Assembly (NCBI RefSeq): GCF_014196125.1
Contig: NZ_JACIDA010000001.1
Coordinates: 1,364,001-1,428,000, forward strand
Source of the DNA: Brevundimonas mediterranea
GTDB taxonomy: Bacteria; Pseudomonadota; Alphaproteobacteria; Caulobacterales; Caulobacteraceae
Direction of reading: 5' to 3'
DNA: 64,000 nt
The notes under the pieces were generated by a model. It was not told the origin of the DNA. It saw nothing but the letters and a program-made list of their open reading frames with translations, and did not search any database. Position 1 is the first letter of the stretch, and the number at the start of each line of letters is the position of its first letter. This document shows positions 49,442 to 59,903 of this stretch, in pieces. A program made the translations under genes and the position numbers.

Positions 49442-49831
49442 TCAGATCGTGATCGCCACGTCCGTCTTCGAGAAATCATCGCCCTTGAACAGCAGCGGCT
49501 CTCCACTGCTCAGGCTCAGCGCATAGGCGAAACAATCGCCGTAGTTCAGCCGCGCCGGACGCCGCCCCTTGCCGAACCGCACCACGGCCTCGCAGGCGAT
49601 CCGCATCTGCGCCTGATCGACGGGGACCAGGTCCAGCCGATACTCCTCCGCAAGACGCCCGAGCACGGGCCGTGCGTCCACGCCGAGCCGGGACGTCAGC
49701 ACCGCCGCCAGTTCGACCCAGGTCGCGACACTGACCCGGCGCGTCGCCGCCGACCGGATCCGTTCGTCGAACGCCGCCGCTTCCGGCTCTCTCAGAACAA
49801 TGGCGACGAAGGCGGAGGTGTCGATGACCAT
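49442..49831 (-). CDS. vapC: PIN-domain toxin VapC
   Basis: The 129-aa ribonuclease toxin has the acidic residues of the VapC fold: Asp4 in [18 protein letters not shown], Glu40 in VATWVELAAVL, Asp in NYGDCFAYALS and in LFKGDDFSKTDV. This is the usual arrangement of the MVIDTSA-type VapC group. ATG 49831 overlaps the antitoxin TGA by one base (TGATG). The pair lies just upstream of purL and is read the opposite way. Confidence 0.93.
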   Translation of the reverse strand: MVIDTSAFVAIVLREPEAAAFDERIRSAATRRVSVATWVELAAVLTSRLGVDARPVLGRLAEEYRLDLVPVDQAQMRIACEAVVRFGKGRRPARLNYGDCFAYALSLSSGEPLLFKGDDFSKTDVAITI

Positions 49832-50091
49832 CAGCGCGGCAGACCGTGCTCGTCGTACATTTCGTCATCAATCTCCTTGAGAGACCGGCCGTCACCGGGC
49901 GGCAGGGTCCGCAGATAGGCGAACAGCGCCTCGCGCTTGCTCGCCCGCTCCGCCGCCGCCTCCTCGGCGGTCAGTTCCTTCCAGGTCTTGTCCAGGGCGA
50001 TGTCGATGGCCTCGGTCAGGCTGACGCCCAGGCGCTCGGCGACGGCGCGCGCCTTGCGCTCCGTCTCGGCGCGCTTGATGCTGAGGCCCAT
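49831..50091 (-). CDS. vapB: VapB-type antitoxin (PSK transcription factor family)
   Basis: The 86-aa antitoxin begins [40 protein letters not shown], the short ribbon-helix-helix-like DNA-binding N-terminus of this VapB family. The toxin-binding tail is [35 protein letters not shown] 50091 is chosen because family similarity begins there and the inverted repeat lies just upstream. It probably represses its own operon and neutralises VapC. Confidence 0.9.
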   Translation of the reverse strand: MGLSIKRAETERKARAVAERLGVSLTEAIDIALDKTWKELTAEEAAAERASKREALFAYLRTLPPGDGRSLKEIDDEMYDEHGLPR

Positions 50092-50120
50092 TCTAGAACT
50101 CCCAAAATACTGTCTAGAAT
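50090..50120. promoter_or_regulatory. Inverted repeat at the vapB/purL divergent promoter
   Basis: ATTCTAGA at 50090-50097 and TCTAGAAT at 50113-50120 face each other across 15 bases, centre to centre about 23 bp (two helical turns). Each half contains the palindrome TCTAGA. The first copy overlaps the vapB start codon. It is the likely VapBC operator and lies 39-69 bp from the purL start, so it could also affect purL transcription. Confidence 0.75.
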
Positions 50121-50158
50121 ATAGCCTATCGGCCCATCTGCGGCTAGAAGCCCCGCCC

Positions 50159-52371
<2,213 letters not shown>

Positions 52372-52375
<4 letters not shown>

Positions 52376-52716
52376 TCCGCACCGCCCCGCCGATCGCGCT
52401 GCTCCTTGTGCTAGGGGCCTGCGACGGCGGCGGCGACCCGGTGCAGCAGGCGCTGCGTGAAGCGTCGGCCGCCAACCAGGCGGCGGCGACCCGCACGACA
52501 GCGGAAATGCAGGCCGCGGCTCAGACCGCGGATCAGGCCTATGTCGCCAAGATGATCGCCCACCACGAAAGCGCCGTCGCCACGGCCCGTGTCGCCCTGC
52601 GCGACAGCCGCGATCCGGAAATCCGGCGCATGGCCCAGATCGTCGTAGAAACCCAGACGCGCGAGATCGCCGAACTGAAGGCCTGGACGCCGACCGCCGC
52701 TCCGGCGGCGAACTGA
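52372..52716 (+). CDS. DUF305-domain lipoprotein
   Basis: The 114-aa protein has a lipobox (LGAC, Cys17). A helical region carries the DUF305 motif [50 protein letters not shown] (HH, then RxxAxxIxxxQxxEIxxL). DUF305 proteins are ferritin-like helical proteins of the envelope, often linked to metals. ATG 52372 overlaps the purL stop by 4 bp, so they are cotranscribed. Confidence 0.92.
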
Positions 52717-52718
52717 GC

Positions 52719-53222
52719 ATGGCTAAGGGATCCTATCTCGGCGGCGGAAAACGGGCGCGTTCTCCCGGTTCCAAAACTGCGCCGACGGGACGTCTTGCCG
52801 AGCGGCAGCCGGGGCGGCCCGCCGGACGGACGCCGTCCAAGCCTTCACAGATCACGAGAGACGAACTGAAGCACTTCAGTTTTCGCAATCGATCCAAGGA
52901 GGCGTTCCTGGATGAGCTCGATCCGTGGCTCCGCGCCTGTTTCAAGAACGGCTTCACCCGGCCCAACGAGATCGCCGGCCTTCTGAACAAATCGGGGAAG
53001 AAGACCGCCTGCGGCCAACCGTGGACGCCTCACCTTGTCTGGGGTCTTCAACGCTTTCTGTTCGAGCGACGCGAAAAGCGCAGAGCCGCTCAATCGGGTG
53101 AAGCGGCGCCGACGGCCCCCGTTTTGAAGCCCGCTGCCTCGAGCCAGGGCTCGAAGGATTTGAACGCAGACGATATGGCGCGACTGCTCGGCGCCATCGG
53201 CAGGACGTCGCCTTCTCGTTGA
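52719..53222 (+). CDS. Hypothetical protein with a recombinase-like segment
   Basis: The 167-aa protein has a basic, Gly/Arg-rich N-terminus (GGGKRARSPGSKTAPTGRLA) and a folded centre, DELDPWLRACFKNGFTRPNEIAGLLNKSGKKTACGQPWTPHLVWGLQRFLF. The latter resembles the recombinase-domain helix of serine recombinases that reads IAxxLNxxGxxTxxGxxWT. There is no catalytic domain, so it is not an active recombinase. It could be a DNA-binding protein or a domesticated fragment. It lies 2 bp after DUF305. Confidence 0.65.
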   Translation: MAKGSYLGGGKRARSPGSKTAPTGRLAERQPGRPAGRTPSKPSQITRDELKHFSFRNRSKEAFLDELDPWLRACFKNGFTRPNEIAGLLNKSGKKTACGQPWTPHLVWGLQRFLFERREKRRAAQSGEAAPTAPVLKPAASSQGSKDLNADDMARLLGAIGRTSPSR

Positions 53223-53321
53223 CGTCGTGCTGGTCCACTATGCTTCGTGAACGCACGCACCAGATCGAGCGTTTTACGGACCACGCGCCTTGCTGACGGG
53301 CGATTTGCATAGGAGCGTCTA

Positions 53322-54707
53322 ATGGACGCCACCGCGACCGACATCTTCCGCCCCGCCATACCGCCTCGGCGGACGGGCAAGCCCCTGTCGCTGCTGCCCT
53401 TCCTGTGGATCAGCTGGCGCGATCCGATCCAGATGTGGTCCGAGCGGCATTTCACCGAGCCGCAGCTGCACGGCAACTCGGCCTTCGGCGAGATCCTGGT
53501 GGTCAGCCACCCCGAGGGCGTCCGCCATGTGCTGACCGAGAACGCCGCCAACTATGAGAAGGGCGACCTGCAACGCCGCGTCCTGGGGCCCATGCTGGCC
53601 GAGGGCCTGCTGCTGACCGAGGGCGAGGTCTGGCGCCGCGCGCGCCGCATCCTGGCCCCCCTGTTCACCCCGGCCAAGATGGCGACCCTGAACGCCCGTA
53701 TGGCCGAGGTCTGCCAGGCCCGTGTCGCCGGCTGGTCCCTGTCCGCGCGCGGGCGGGTGCTGGACATCGACTCCGAGATGTCCGGCCTGACCTTCGACAT
53801 CCTGTCCGCCACCATGTTCTCCGACGAACTGGGCGGCGAGGCGCGCGGGTTCGAGCGCGCCCTGAACCAGTTCCTGGCCAATGGCGCCCGTATCGATCCG
53901 CTGGACGTGCTGGGCGCGCCGGACTGGGCCCCGCGCCTGGGCCGTCTGGCCAGCTTCCGCTCGGCCCGCTTCTTCGAGCAGCGGGTCACCCGCTTGGTCG
54001 AGGCTCGCCGCGCCCGCATCGAAGCCGGCGACGGAGCCCCCGACGATCTGCTCAGCGCCCTGCTGCTGGCCCGCGACGAGAACGGCGGCCCCGGCCTGTC
54101 TGACGAAGAGGTCGCCGCCAACATCCTGACCTTCATCCTGGCGGGACACGAGACCACGGCCCGCGCCCTGGGCTGGACCCTGCACCTGCTGTCGCGCCAG
54201 CCCGAACACCTGGCCCGGCTCCAAGCCGAAGCCGACGCCTTCGACGTCTCCGATCCCAAATGGGCCGACGCCCTGCCCTGGACCCGCGCGGTGCTGGACG
54301 AGACCATGCGCCTGTTCCCGCCCGCCCCGACCATGGCCCGCAAGGCCTTGGCCGACGACGAGATCGGCGGCCAGCCGATCAAGGCCGGCGCCACCGTCAT
54401 CATCTCGCCGTGGATACTGCAACGCCACAGCCTGCTGTGGGACGACCCCGACGCCTTCAAGCCGGAGCGTTTCCTGCCGCAGAACCGCAAGTCCATCGAC
54501 CGCTACGCCTATATCCCCTTCAGCGCCGGTCCCCGCGTCTGCATCGGCGCCGCCTTCGCCATCCAGGAGGCGATGATCGCCCTGGCTTCCATCCTGCGCG
54601 CCGCCGAGGTCGAGGCCCTGACCACGGTCGAACCCCGCCCGGTCCACCAGATCACCCTGCGCAGCCGCGAACCGATGCGCCTGCGACTGCGCGCCCGACG
54701 GCGCTGA
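53322..54707 (+). CDS. Cytochrome P450
   Basis: The 461-aa haem monooxygenase shows the I-helix oxygen-binding motif FILAGHETTARALGW, the K-helix ExxR in VLDETMRLFPPAPTMAR, the PERF region (PDAFKPERFLPQNR), and the haem ligand motif FSAGPRVCIGAAFA with its Cys. It has no signal peptide and no membrane anchor, typical of bacterial soluble P450s. No ferredoxin or reductase gene is adjacent. Substrate is unknown. Confidence 0.96.
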   Translation: MDATATDIFRPAIPPRRTGKPLSLLPFLWISWRDPIQMWSERHFTEPQLHGNSAFGEILVVSHPEGVRHVLTENAANYEKGDLQRRVLGPMLAEGLLLTEGEVWRRARRILAPLFTPAKMATLNARMAEVCQARVAGWSLSARGRVLDIDSEMSGLTFDILSATMFSDELGGEARGFERALNQFLANGARIDPLDVLGAPDWAPRLGRLASFRSARFFEQRVTRLVEARRARIEAGDGAPDDLLSALLLARDENGGPGLSDEEVAANILTFILAGHETTARALGWTLHLLSRQPEHLARLQAEADAFDVSDPKWADALPWTRAVLDETMRLFPPAPTMARKALADDEIGGQPIKAGATVIISPWILQRHSLLWDDPDAFKPERFLPQNRKSIDRYAYIPFSAGPRVCIGAAFAIQEAMIALASILRAAEVEALTTVEPRPVHQITLRSREPMRLRLRARRR

Positions 54708-54864
54708 CAAAGTTTTCGCGACGGAAATTCAGTCCGGAACCGATTAAGCTTGAGCGCGTCGATCAGACGCGGCTCTCGCCGTCGTTATCCCTAGGACTGA
54801 TCCACTGCGCACTGCCGTACTACTGCCCCCGGGCTCGCTCTTTTCCGACAGCCAGCCCAACTCG

Positions 54865-55881
54865 ATGGAAACCGTCGTGCGCACCCTCGCGCGCCGGGAC
54901 GGGGCCGACGAAACGCGGATCATCTGCGCTCAAGGGGCCGACGACCATAATGCGCCGGGCGTCCTGGCTCTGCCGGCGCACAACTACCGCCGCGCGTTGT
55001 TCGCCGCCTTGGACGCGTTCAAACCCGACTTGATCGAACACCACCAGCAGGTCAAACAGGCCCTCGCCGTCTCCTCGCGTCTCCCCGAGGCAGCCCACCT
55101 CCTGTACCGACACAACGCCCTCAAGCCCGCCCGCCATCTGCTGGACCGCTGGCGCTACGCCGCGCGCTTTGGCCGTATGGACGGCTTCATCTTCGTCAGC
55201 GAGGCCGAACGGCGCGCCTTCGCCCGCACCTATCCCCGCCTCGCCGACCGCGCCCACGCCCTGCCCAACGCCATCGACGCCGCCGCCTGGTTCGCCCCGC
55301 CGGAAGATCGTCAGCCGGTCATCGCCTTCGCCGGCCGGGCCATGCCGGAAAAGGGGCTGGACGTCCTGTGCGCGGCCCTGCCCGCCGTGCTCGACGCCCA
55401 TCCCGACTGGCGCGCGGTTCTGATGTTGAACGACTGGGACAGGCACGCCGCCTGGGCCGGGCCGCACCTCGCCCCGCTTGAGCGATACGGCGCCCGTGTC
55501 GCCGTCCTGCGTTCCGCCCCCCTGTCGCAGGTGCGCGACCAGATGAAGACCGCCGCCATCGCCCTGACCCCCTCGGTCTGGGACGAGCCCTTCGGCCTGA
55601 CGGCGGTCGAGGCCCATGCCGCGGGCGCGGCCCTGATCTCGTCCGGCCGGGGCGGCCTGCGCGAGGCCAGCGGCGACCACGCCCTCTATGTGAACGACAT
55701 CACGCCCGAAAGCCTGGCGGCGGCGATGGAGCGGCTGATCAACCGGCCCGAGGAGCGGCTCGCCCTGGCCCAGGCGGGTCAGCGCCATGTGGTGGCGACC
55801 CATACGCCGCAACAGCGGTCCACTGAGCTGGAACAGATCCGCAAAACCGTCCTCCTGTCGCGCCGCCGCCCCGCCGCCTGA
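54865..55881 (+). CDS. GT4-family glycosyltransferase
   Basis: The 338-aa reading has a Rossmann-like middle (GFIFVSEAERRAFARTYPRLADRAHALPNAID) and the GT-B C-terminal half (PVIAFAGRAMPEKGLDVLCAALPAVLDAHP, TPSVWDEPFGLTAVEAHAAGAALISSGRGGLREA) with the donor-binding EPFGLTxxEA motif. Coding similarity continues upstream of ATG 54865: in-frame LRTAVLLPPGSLFSDSQPNS has the N-terminal beta-strand and G-S-loop of family members. The only alternative start there is CTG 54805, with AGGA nine bases before, so the true N-terminus probably lies near 54805. Acceptor and sugar are unknown. Confidence 0.85.
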   Translation: METVVRTLARRDGADETRIICAQGADDHNAPGVLALPAHNYRRALFAALDAFKPDLIEHHQQVKQALAVSSRLPEAAHLLYRHNALKPARHLLDRWRYAARFGRMDGFIFVSEAERRAFARTYPRLADRAHALPNAIDAAAWFAPPEDRQPVIAFAGRAMPEKGLDVLCAALPAVLDAHPDWRAVLMLNDWDRHAAWAGPHLAPLERYGARVAVLRSAPLSQVRDQMKTAAIALTPSVWDEPFGLTAVEAHAAGAALISSGRGGLREASGDHALYVNDITPESLAAAMERLINRPEERLALAQAGQRHVVATHTPQQRSTELEQIRKTVLLSRRRPAA

Positions 55882-55979
55882 CGTGCGACACAGCGCCCCG
55901 CGCCCCGCGCCCTGCCGCCACGGCTGGAAAATCTGTCACATCGCGGCGATAGAGCCGGGCCCCAGCTCGGGGATTTTCG

Positions 55980-57545
55980 ATGACCACGCTCTCCCTCTCG
56001 CGCCGTTCCATGCTGGCCGCCTTCGGCGGAGGCCTGGCCTTGTCGCCCACCGGCCCCGCACTGGCCCAGGCCGTTTTCGACACCAACCCCTTCCGACTGG
56101 GCGTGACGGCAGGCGATCCCCTGCCAGACGGCTTCGTCATCTGGACGCGCCTGGCCCCGGACCCCGTCGCCTATGGCTCCGGCATGCCCAGGGCGCCCGT
56201 GGCTGTGAAATGGGAGGTCGCCGCCGACCGCGGCTTCAACACCGTCGTCCGGTCCGGCGAGGTGATCGCCCGGCCCGAACTGGGCCATTCCGTCCACGTC
56301 GAGGTCGAGGGCCTGGAGCCCGCCCGCCTCTATTTCTACCGTTTCCAGTGCGGGACCGAACGCAGCGGCGTCGGCCGCGCCAAGACCGCTCCCCTGGCCG
56401 GCGCCGCCGTCTCGGCCGTCCGCTTCGGCGTCGCCGGCTGCCAGGCCTATGAGCAGGGCTACTACACCGCCCACCGCAAGATGGCGGCGGAGGACCTGGA
56501 TTTCATCTTCTGCTACGGCGACTACATCTACGAAAATCGCGGCGACCCAGTCTATCAGGCGAGCGATGGCCCCCAGGACAACGCCCGCGTCCACCTGGGC
56601 GGCGAAGTCTACAGCCTCGACGACTACCGGCGCCGTTATTCCCAGTACACGATGGACACGGACCTTCAGGCTTCGCGCGCCTCGGCCGCCTGGTTCTGCA
56701 CCTATGACGACCACGAGGTCGACAACGACTGGGTCGGCGACGCGGACCAGGAGGGCACGCCGCCCGAAATCTTCAGCCTGCGCCGCGCGGCGGCCATGCA
56801 GGCCTTCTACGAGTTCATGCCAATGCGGAAGTCGGCCTTCCCGCGCGGCGCGGCCATGCAGGCCTATCGCCGCGCCCAGTACGGCGACCTGCTGGACGTG
56901 GCCTTCCTCGACACCCGACAGTTCCGCACGGACCAGCCCTGTGGCGGCCGCTTCAACTCCACATGCCCCGGCATAGAGGCGACCGCCGCCCAGGTGCTGG
57001 GCGACGCCCAGGAAGCCTGGCTGCTGACCAACCTGGATCGCTCCAAGGCGCGCTGGAAGGCCTTGGCCCAGCAGGTCATGATGATGGACCTGAACCGCAA
57101 CACCTCCGGCGGCCAGGGGATCAATACCGACAGCTGGGCCGGCTATCGCGTGCCCCGCAACCGCCTGCTGCGCCACATCCGCGACCGCCGCATCGACAAT
57201 GTCGTGGTCCTGACCGGCGACGAACATCAGAACTACGCCGGCGGCCTGTGGCTGGACGGCAGCCAGCCCGAAGGCGCCCCCATCGCCGTGGAATTCGTCG
57301 GCACCTCGATCAGCTCGCGCGGCGACGGCTCGGACCGTGGCTCCGACTACGACCGCTTCATGGCCGTCAATCCCCAGCTGAAGTTCCGCAACTCCCAGCG
57401 CGGCTTTATGGTCTGCGAAGCCATCCCGACCCTCTGGACCACCCAGTTCAAGGTCCTGGACAAGGTCTCCGACCGTTCAGGCGTGCTGACGACCCGTCAG
57501 ACCATGGTGGTCGAGGCGGGTTCGAACACACTCACCTTGGCCTGA
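55980..57545 (+). CDS. phoD: PhoD-family alkaline phosphatase D, Tat-exported
   Basis: The 521-aa phosphodiesterase/alkaline phosphatase has a twin-arginine-type start (SLSRRSMLAAFGGGLAL). Next come the family's N-terminal fibronectin-like domain (FDTNPFRLGVTAGDPLPDGFVIWTRLAPDP) and metal-binding motifs: VAGCQAYEQGYY, FCYGDYIYE, CTYDDHEVDNDWVGD and LTGDEHQNYAGGLWL. PhoD uses Ca/Fe and hydrolyses phospho-mono- and diesters in the periplasm. Starting at ATG 55980, it converges on the ymdB-like gene with 2 bp between stops. No Pho box is apparent. Confidence 0.95.
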   Translation: MTTLSLSRRSMLAAFGGGLALSPTGPALAQAVFDTNPFRLGVTAGDPLPDGFVIWTRLAPDPVAYGSGMPRAPVAVKWEVAADRGFNTVVRSGEVIARPELGHSVHVEVEGLEPARLYFYRFQCGTERSGVGRAKTAPLAGAAVSAVRFGVAGCQAYEQGYYTAHRKMAAEDLDFIFCYGDYIYENRGDPVYQASDGPQDNARVHLGGEVYSLDDYRRRYSQYTMDTDLQASRASAAWFCTYDDHEVDNDWVGDADQEGTPPEIFSLRRAAAMQAFYEFMPMRKSAFPRGAAMQAYRRAQYGDLLDVAFLDTRQFRTDQPCGGRFNSTCPGIEATAAQVLGDAQEAWLLTNLDRSKARWKALAQQVMMMDLNRNTSGGQGINTDSWAGYRVPRNRLLRHIRDRRIDNVVVLTGDEHQNYAGGLWLDGSQPEGAPIAVEFVGTSISSRGDGSDRGSDYDRFMAVNPQLKFRNSQRGFMVCEAIPTLWTTQFKVLDKVSDRSGVLTTRQTMVVEAGSNTLTLA

Positions 57546-57547
57546 CG

Positions 57548-58369
57548 TCAGAGAACCGGCACCGCCTGGCTCAACCGCCCGCCGACCCGGATCGGCTCGA
57601 CCCGCGTCGCCAGCCCCGTCTTGTCGTCGGTCTCGACGAACACGCCGCAAATCGTCGCCGGCCCCGAGGCCGGCATGTAGCGCCCGCCCGAGATCCGGGT
57701 GGTGAAGCGCCGCAGCGGCTCTTCCTTCTCGTTGCCGATCACGCTGTCATAGTCGCAGCAGCCGCCGGCGTCGGTCTGATAGGCCGTGCCGCCCGGCAGG
57801 ATCTGGCAGTCGGCGGTCGGGACGTGGGTATGGGTGCCGACCACCAGCGACGCTCGCCCGTCGCAGAAGTGGCCCATGGCCATCTTCTCGCTGGTCGCCT
57901 CGCAGTGCATGTCCACGATCACCGCATCGGCCACAGCCCCCAGGGGCGCAGCCGCCAGTTCGCGCTCCACCGCCCCGAACGGATCGTCCATCGGGTCCAT
58001 ATGCACCCGGCCCAGCACATTCATCACCAGGACGGTGCGGCCCGTGTCCGTCTCGAACAGATTGGCCCCGGCGCCCGGCGCATCCATCAGGCGCGGATAG
58101 TTGGCCGGCCGGATCAGGCGTGGCTCGCGCACGATATAGGTCAGGGCCTCGCGCTGATCCCACGAATGATTACCCAAGGTCAGGCAATCGGCGCCGGCCA
58201 TGAACAGCTCGCGCGCCGTGTTCTCGGTGATGCCGAAACCGCCCGCGGCGTTCTCGGCATTCACCACCACGAAGTCCAGCTTCAGGTCGCGCTTCAGGCC
58301 CGGAAGATGATCGCTGATCCCGTCACGGCCGGACTTGCCGATGACGTCGCCAAAAAACGCCAGTCTCAT
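57548..58369 (-). CDS. YmdB-family metallophosphoesterase
   Basis: The 273-aa enzyme shows the family blocks MRLAFFGDVIGKSGRDGI (Asp10 metal ligand), VVNAENAAGGFGIT, LTLGNHSWDQREAL (Asn/His), VDMHCEATSEKMAMGHF and GTHTHVPTADCQILPGGTAYQTDAG. Members are 2',3'-cyclic-nucleotide phosphodiesterases that affect RNA turnover or biofilm in Bacillus. The length is normal. Its ATG 58369 overlaps the end of the VapC gene by 4 bp, so toxin and phosphoesterase genes are contiguous. Confidence 0.93.
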   Translation of the reverse strand: MRLAFFGDVIGKSGRDGISDHLPGLKRDLKLDFVVVNAENAAGGFGITENTARELFMAGADCLTLGNHSWDQREALTYIVREPRLIRPANYPRLMDAPGAGANLFETDTGRTVLVMNVLGRVHMDPMDDPFGAVERELAAAPLGAVADAVIVDMHCEATSEKMAMGHFCDGRASLVVGTHTHVPTADCQILPGGTAYQTDAGGCCDYDSVIGNEKEEPLRRFTTRISGGRYMPASGPATICGVFVETDDKTGLATRVEPIRVGGRLSQAVPVL

Positions 58370-58788
58370 TCGTGTACGCCTTTACCACCATCCGACCAGT
58401 CCTCGACCCTTAGGCCGGCAACGCGCTCGAACTCGCCAGTGTTGCGGGTGACGACGGTCAGCCCCCGACTGCGAGCATGACCCGCGATCTGATAGTCATA
58501 AGGTCCGATGGGGCGCCCGCGACGTTCCAGATCCGCACGGATAGCCGCCGTATGCCGGGCCGCATCTTCGTCGAAAGCAAGAATGTCCAGCCGCGCGAGG
58601 AACGACTCCAGCCGTTCGGCGCGACGAGCGTCCGCAAGCTTGCTGGGTCCGACCGCCAGTTCCATGACGACCACCGTCGATACATGAAGCGGCTCGTGCT
58701 CAGACCTCAGACGCGCATTCAACGCAGCACTGCGGCCCCGCAGGATTTCGATACAGATGCTGGTGTCCAGCATATAGCCGGTGCTCAC
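58366..58788 (-). CDS. vapC: PIN-domain toxin VapC, third module
   Basis: The 140-aa toxin has the VapC signature MLDTSICIEILRGR (Asp), VVVMELAVGPSKL (Glu), PIGPYDYQIAGHARSRGLTVVTRNTGEFERVAGLRVEDW (Asp, TRN and F motifs). This is the VagD/VapC-type branch. The start is GTG 58788, with GGAGG four bases upstream, overlapping the antitoxin stop (GTGA). It lies directly before the YmdB gene with overlap, so the toxin operon may extend into it. Confidence 0.93.
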   Translation of the reverse strand: MSTGYMLDTSICIEILRGRSAALNARLRSEHEPLHVSTVVVMELAVGPSKLADARRAERLESFLARLDILAFDEDAARHTAAIRADLERRGRPIGPYDYQIAGHARSRGLTVVTRNTGEFERVAGLRVEDWSDGGKGVHE

Positions 58789-59018
58789 CAGTCCTCCCGC
58801 TTCTGCATCTCGGGCTGGTCACGATCCGGCCAATCCGAAATGCCGGGCTGATCGAGAAAGTCATCCCACAGCGCATCCACCGGCACCAGGCGCAGGCTCT
58901 TGCCCTCCTTGATGACGCGAAGCTCCTTCACGTCATCGGGAAAAGCCACGGCCTTGGGCAGTCGCACGGCCTGCGAGCGATTGGACTTGAAGACCGTGGC
59001 TTTCAGCGGGGCGCTCAT
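58785..59018 (-). CDS. vapB: AbrB-type antitoxin VapB, third module
   Basis: The 77-aa antitoxin has the VagC/VapB-type AbrB fold: LKATVFKSNRSQAVRLPKAVAFPDDVKELRVIKEGKSLRLVPV. Its C-terminal DDFLDQPGISDWPDRDQPEMQKREDW tail would bind the toxin. ATG 59018 fits the family start; a GTG at 59042 in frame would add eight codons and overlap the operator. The inverted repeat at 59043 lies just upstream. It is the partner of the VapC at 58366. Confidence 0.9.
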   Translation of the reverse strand: MSAPLKATVFKSNRSQAVRLPKAVAFPDDVKELRVIKEGKSLRLVPVDALWDDFLDQPGISDWPDRDQPEMQKREDW

Positions 59019-59042
59019 GGCCTCCCTATCGGCTTGCTGCAC

Positions 59043-59063
59043 GGATATGTCAATGGCATATCC
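59043..59063. promoter_or_regulatory. Inverted repeat operator of the third VapBC module
   Basis: GGATATG at 59043-59049 and CATATCC at 59057-59063 form a perfect 7-bp inverted repeat around seven bases. It lies 25 bp upstream of the VapB ATG, within the 46-bp gap after the 5-FCL gene. It is the expected position of an AbrB-type autoregulatory operator. Confidence 0.78.
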
Positions 59064-59064
59064 C

Positions 59065-59607
59065 TCAGAACGCCTGATACCCCGCCTCGGTCAGCACCCC
59101 GTGCAGCCGCATGTCGTGCGCCTCCAGGCTCATCACCTCCACGGTCTGCCCCGCATAGGCGAAGCCGATGCGGATCACATCCGGCCGCGCGGCGAAGGTG
59201 CGGTCGTAAAAGCCCCCCCCCTGCCCCAGCCGCCCGCCAGACGCGTCGAAAGCCAGCAGCGGCGTGATGATCAGATCCGGCTCCAACACCTCGGCCAGCG
59301 GCAGGGGCGCGGGACAGCCGGCGGCGTCCATCTCCAGCGGCTCGCCCGGCGACCAGGCGCGAAAGATCATCGGAGCGTCCCGCTCCAGCACCACCGGCAG
59401 ACAAAGCCGGCGCCCCGCAGCCTCCAGCGCCACGGCCAGGGCCTCGGCGTCCAGTTCGGATCCCATGGCGCTGTACAGGGCCACCACCTGCCCGGGCGGC
59501 AGGGCCTCGGCATGGTCGGCGGCGCGCTGGGCGGCCATCGGATCGGCCTCGGCCAGACCCTTGCGCCGCGCGCGGGCGGCGGACCGGAGTTCATGCTTCT
59601 CGGACAT
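59065..59607 (-). CDS. 5-formyltetrahydrofolate cyclo-ligase
   Basis: The 180-aa enzyme (YgfA/Fau) converts 5-formyl-THF to 5,10-methenyl-THF with ATP. The N-terminal KHELRSAARARRKGLAEADP and VALYSAMGSELDAEALAVAL match. The catalytic segment LLAFDASGGRLGQGGGFYDRTFAARPDVIRIGFAYAGQ holds the GGGxYDR motif. ATG 59607 fits the family start; the 27-codon extension upstream is not conserved. It follows the 6S RNA gene in the order seen in many proteobacteria. Confidence 0.94.
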   Translation of the reverse strand: MSEKHELRSAARARRKGLAEADPMAAQRAADHAEALPPGQVVALYSAMGSELDAEALAVALEAAGRRLCLPVVLERDAPMIFRAWSPGEPLEMDAAGCPAPLPLAEVLEPDLIITPLLAFDASGGRLGQGGGFYDRTFAARPDVIRIGFAYAGQTVEVMSLEAHDMRLHGVLTEAGYQAF

Positions 59608-59672
59608 GGGGCGCTCAGCTGGAGCGCGTCTCACGCGCAGGGCGAAGAATGGGGGCGAAGAGGGGAGAAAAG

Positions 59673-59846
59673 GTTGGCGGCGCCGCAAGAACCGTGAAGG
59701 GCGTTTAAATCCTCTCGAACCTGGGTAGCCAGGTGGGCTCCATATGCCCAGGCCCTCGAGCCCGGACAGGGACAGATCCCTTTGAGTGAATTAAGGTCGC
59801 GAGGAAATGTATGCCTTCGACGAGGGCCGCAGCAGGACCCGCCGTC
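59673..59846 (-). ncRNA. ssrS: 6S RNA
   Basis: The 296-bp gap between zapA and the 5-FCL gene on the minus strand has no coding frame. It holds a long rod-like RNA: GGCGGG near the 5' end pairs with GCCGCC at the 3' end. A central asymmetric region between CTCGCGACC and GGTTCGAGAGG includes the CACCTGGCTACCCAGG hairpin. The 3' end is followed by AACCTTTTCTCCCC. A TATCTT box at 59851-59856 is about 6 bases before the inferred start. The location between zapA and fau is the conserved place of 6S RNA, which binds the housekeeping RNA polymerase. Ends are approximate. Confidence 0.75.
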
Positions 59847-59903
59847 GAACAAGATAGGCGCTGCGCCCCGCCTTCTCAAGCGCCGTGATCAGATGGCCCG
59901 TGA

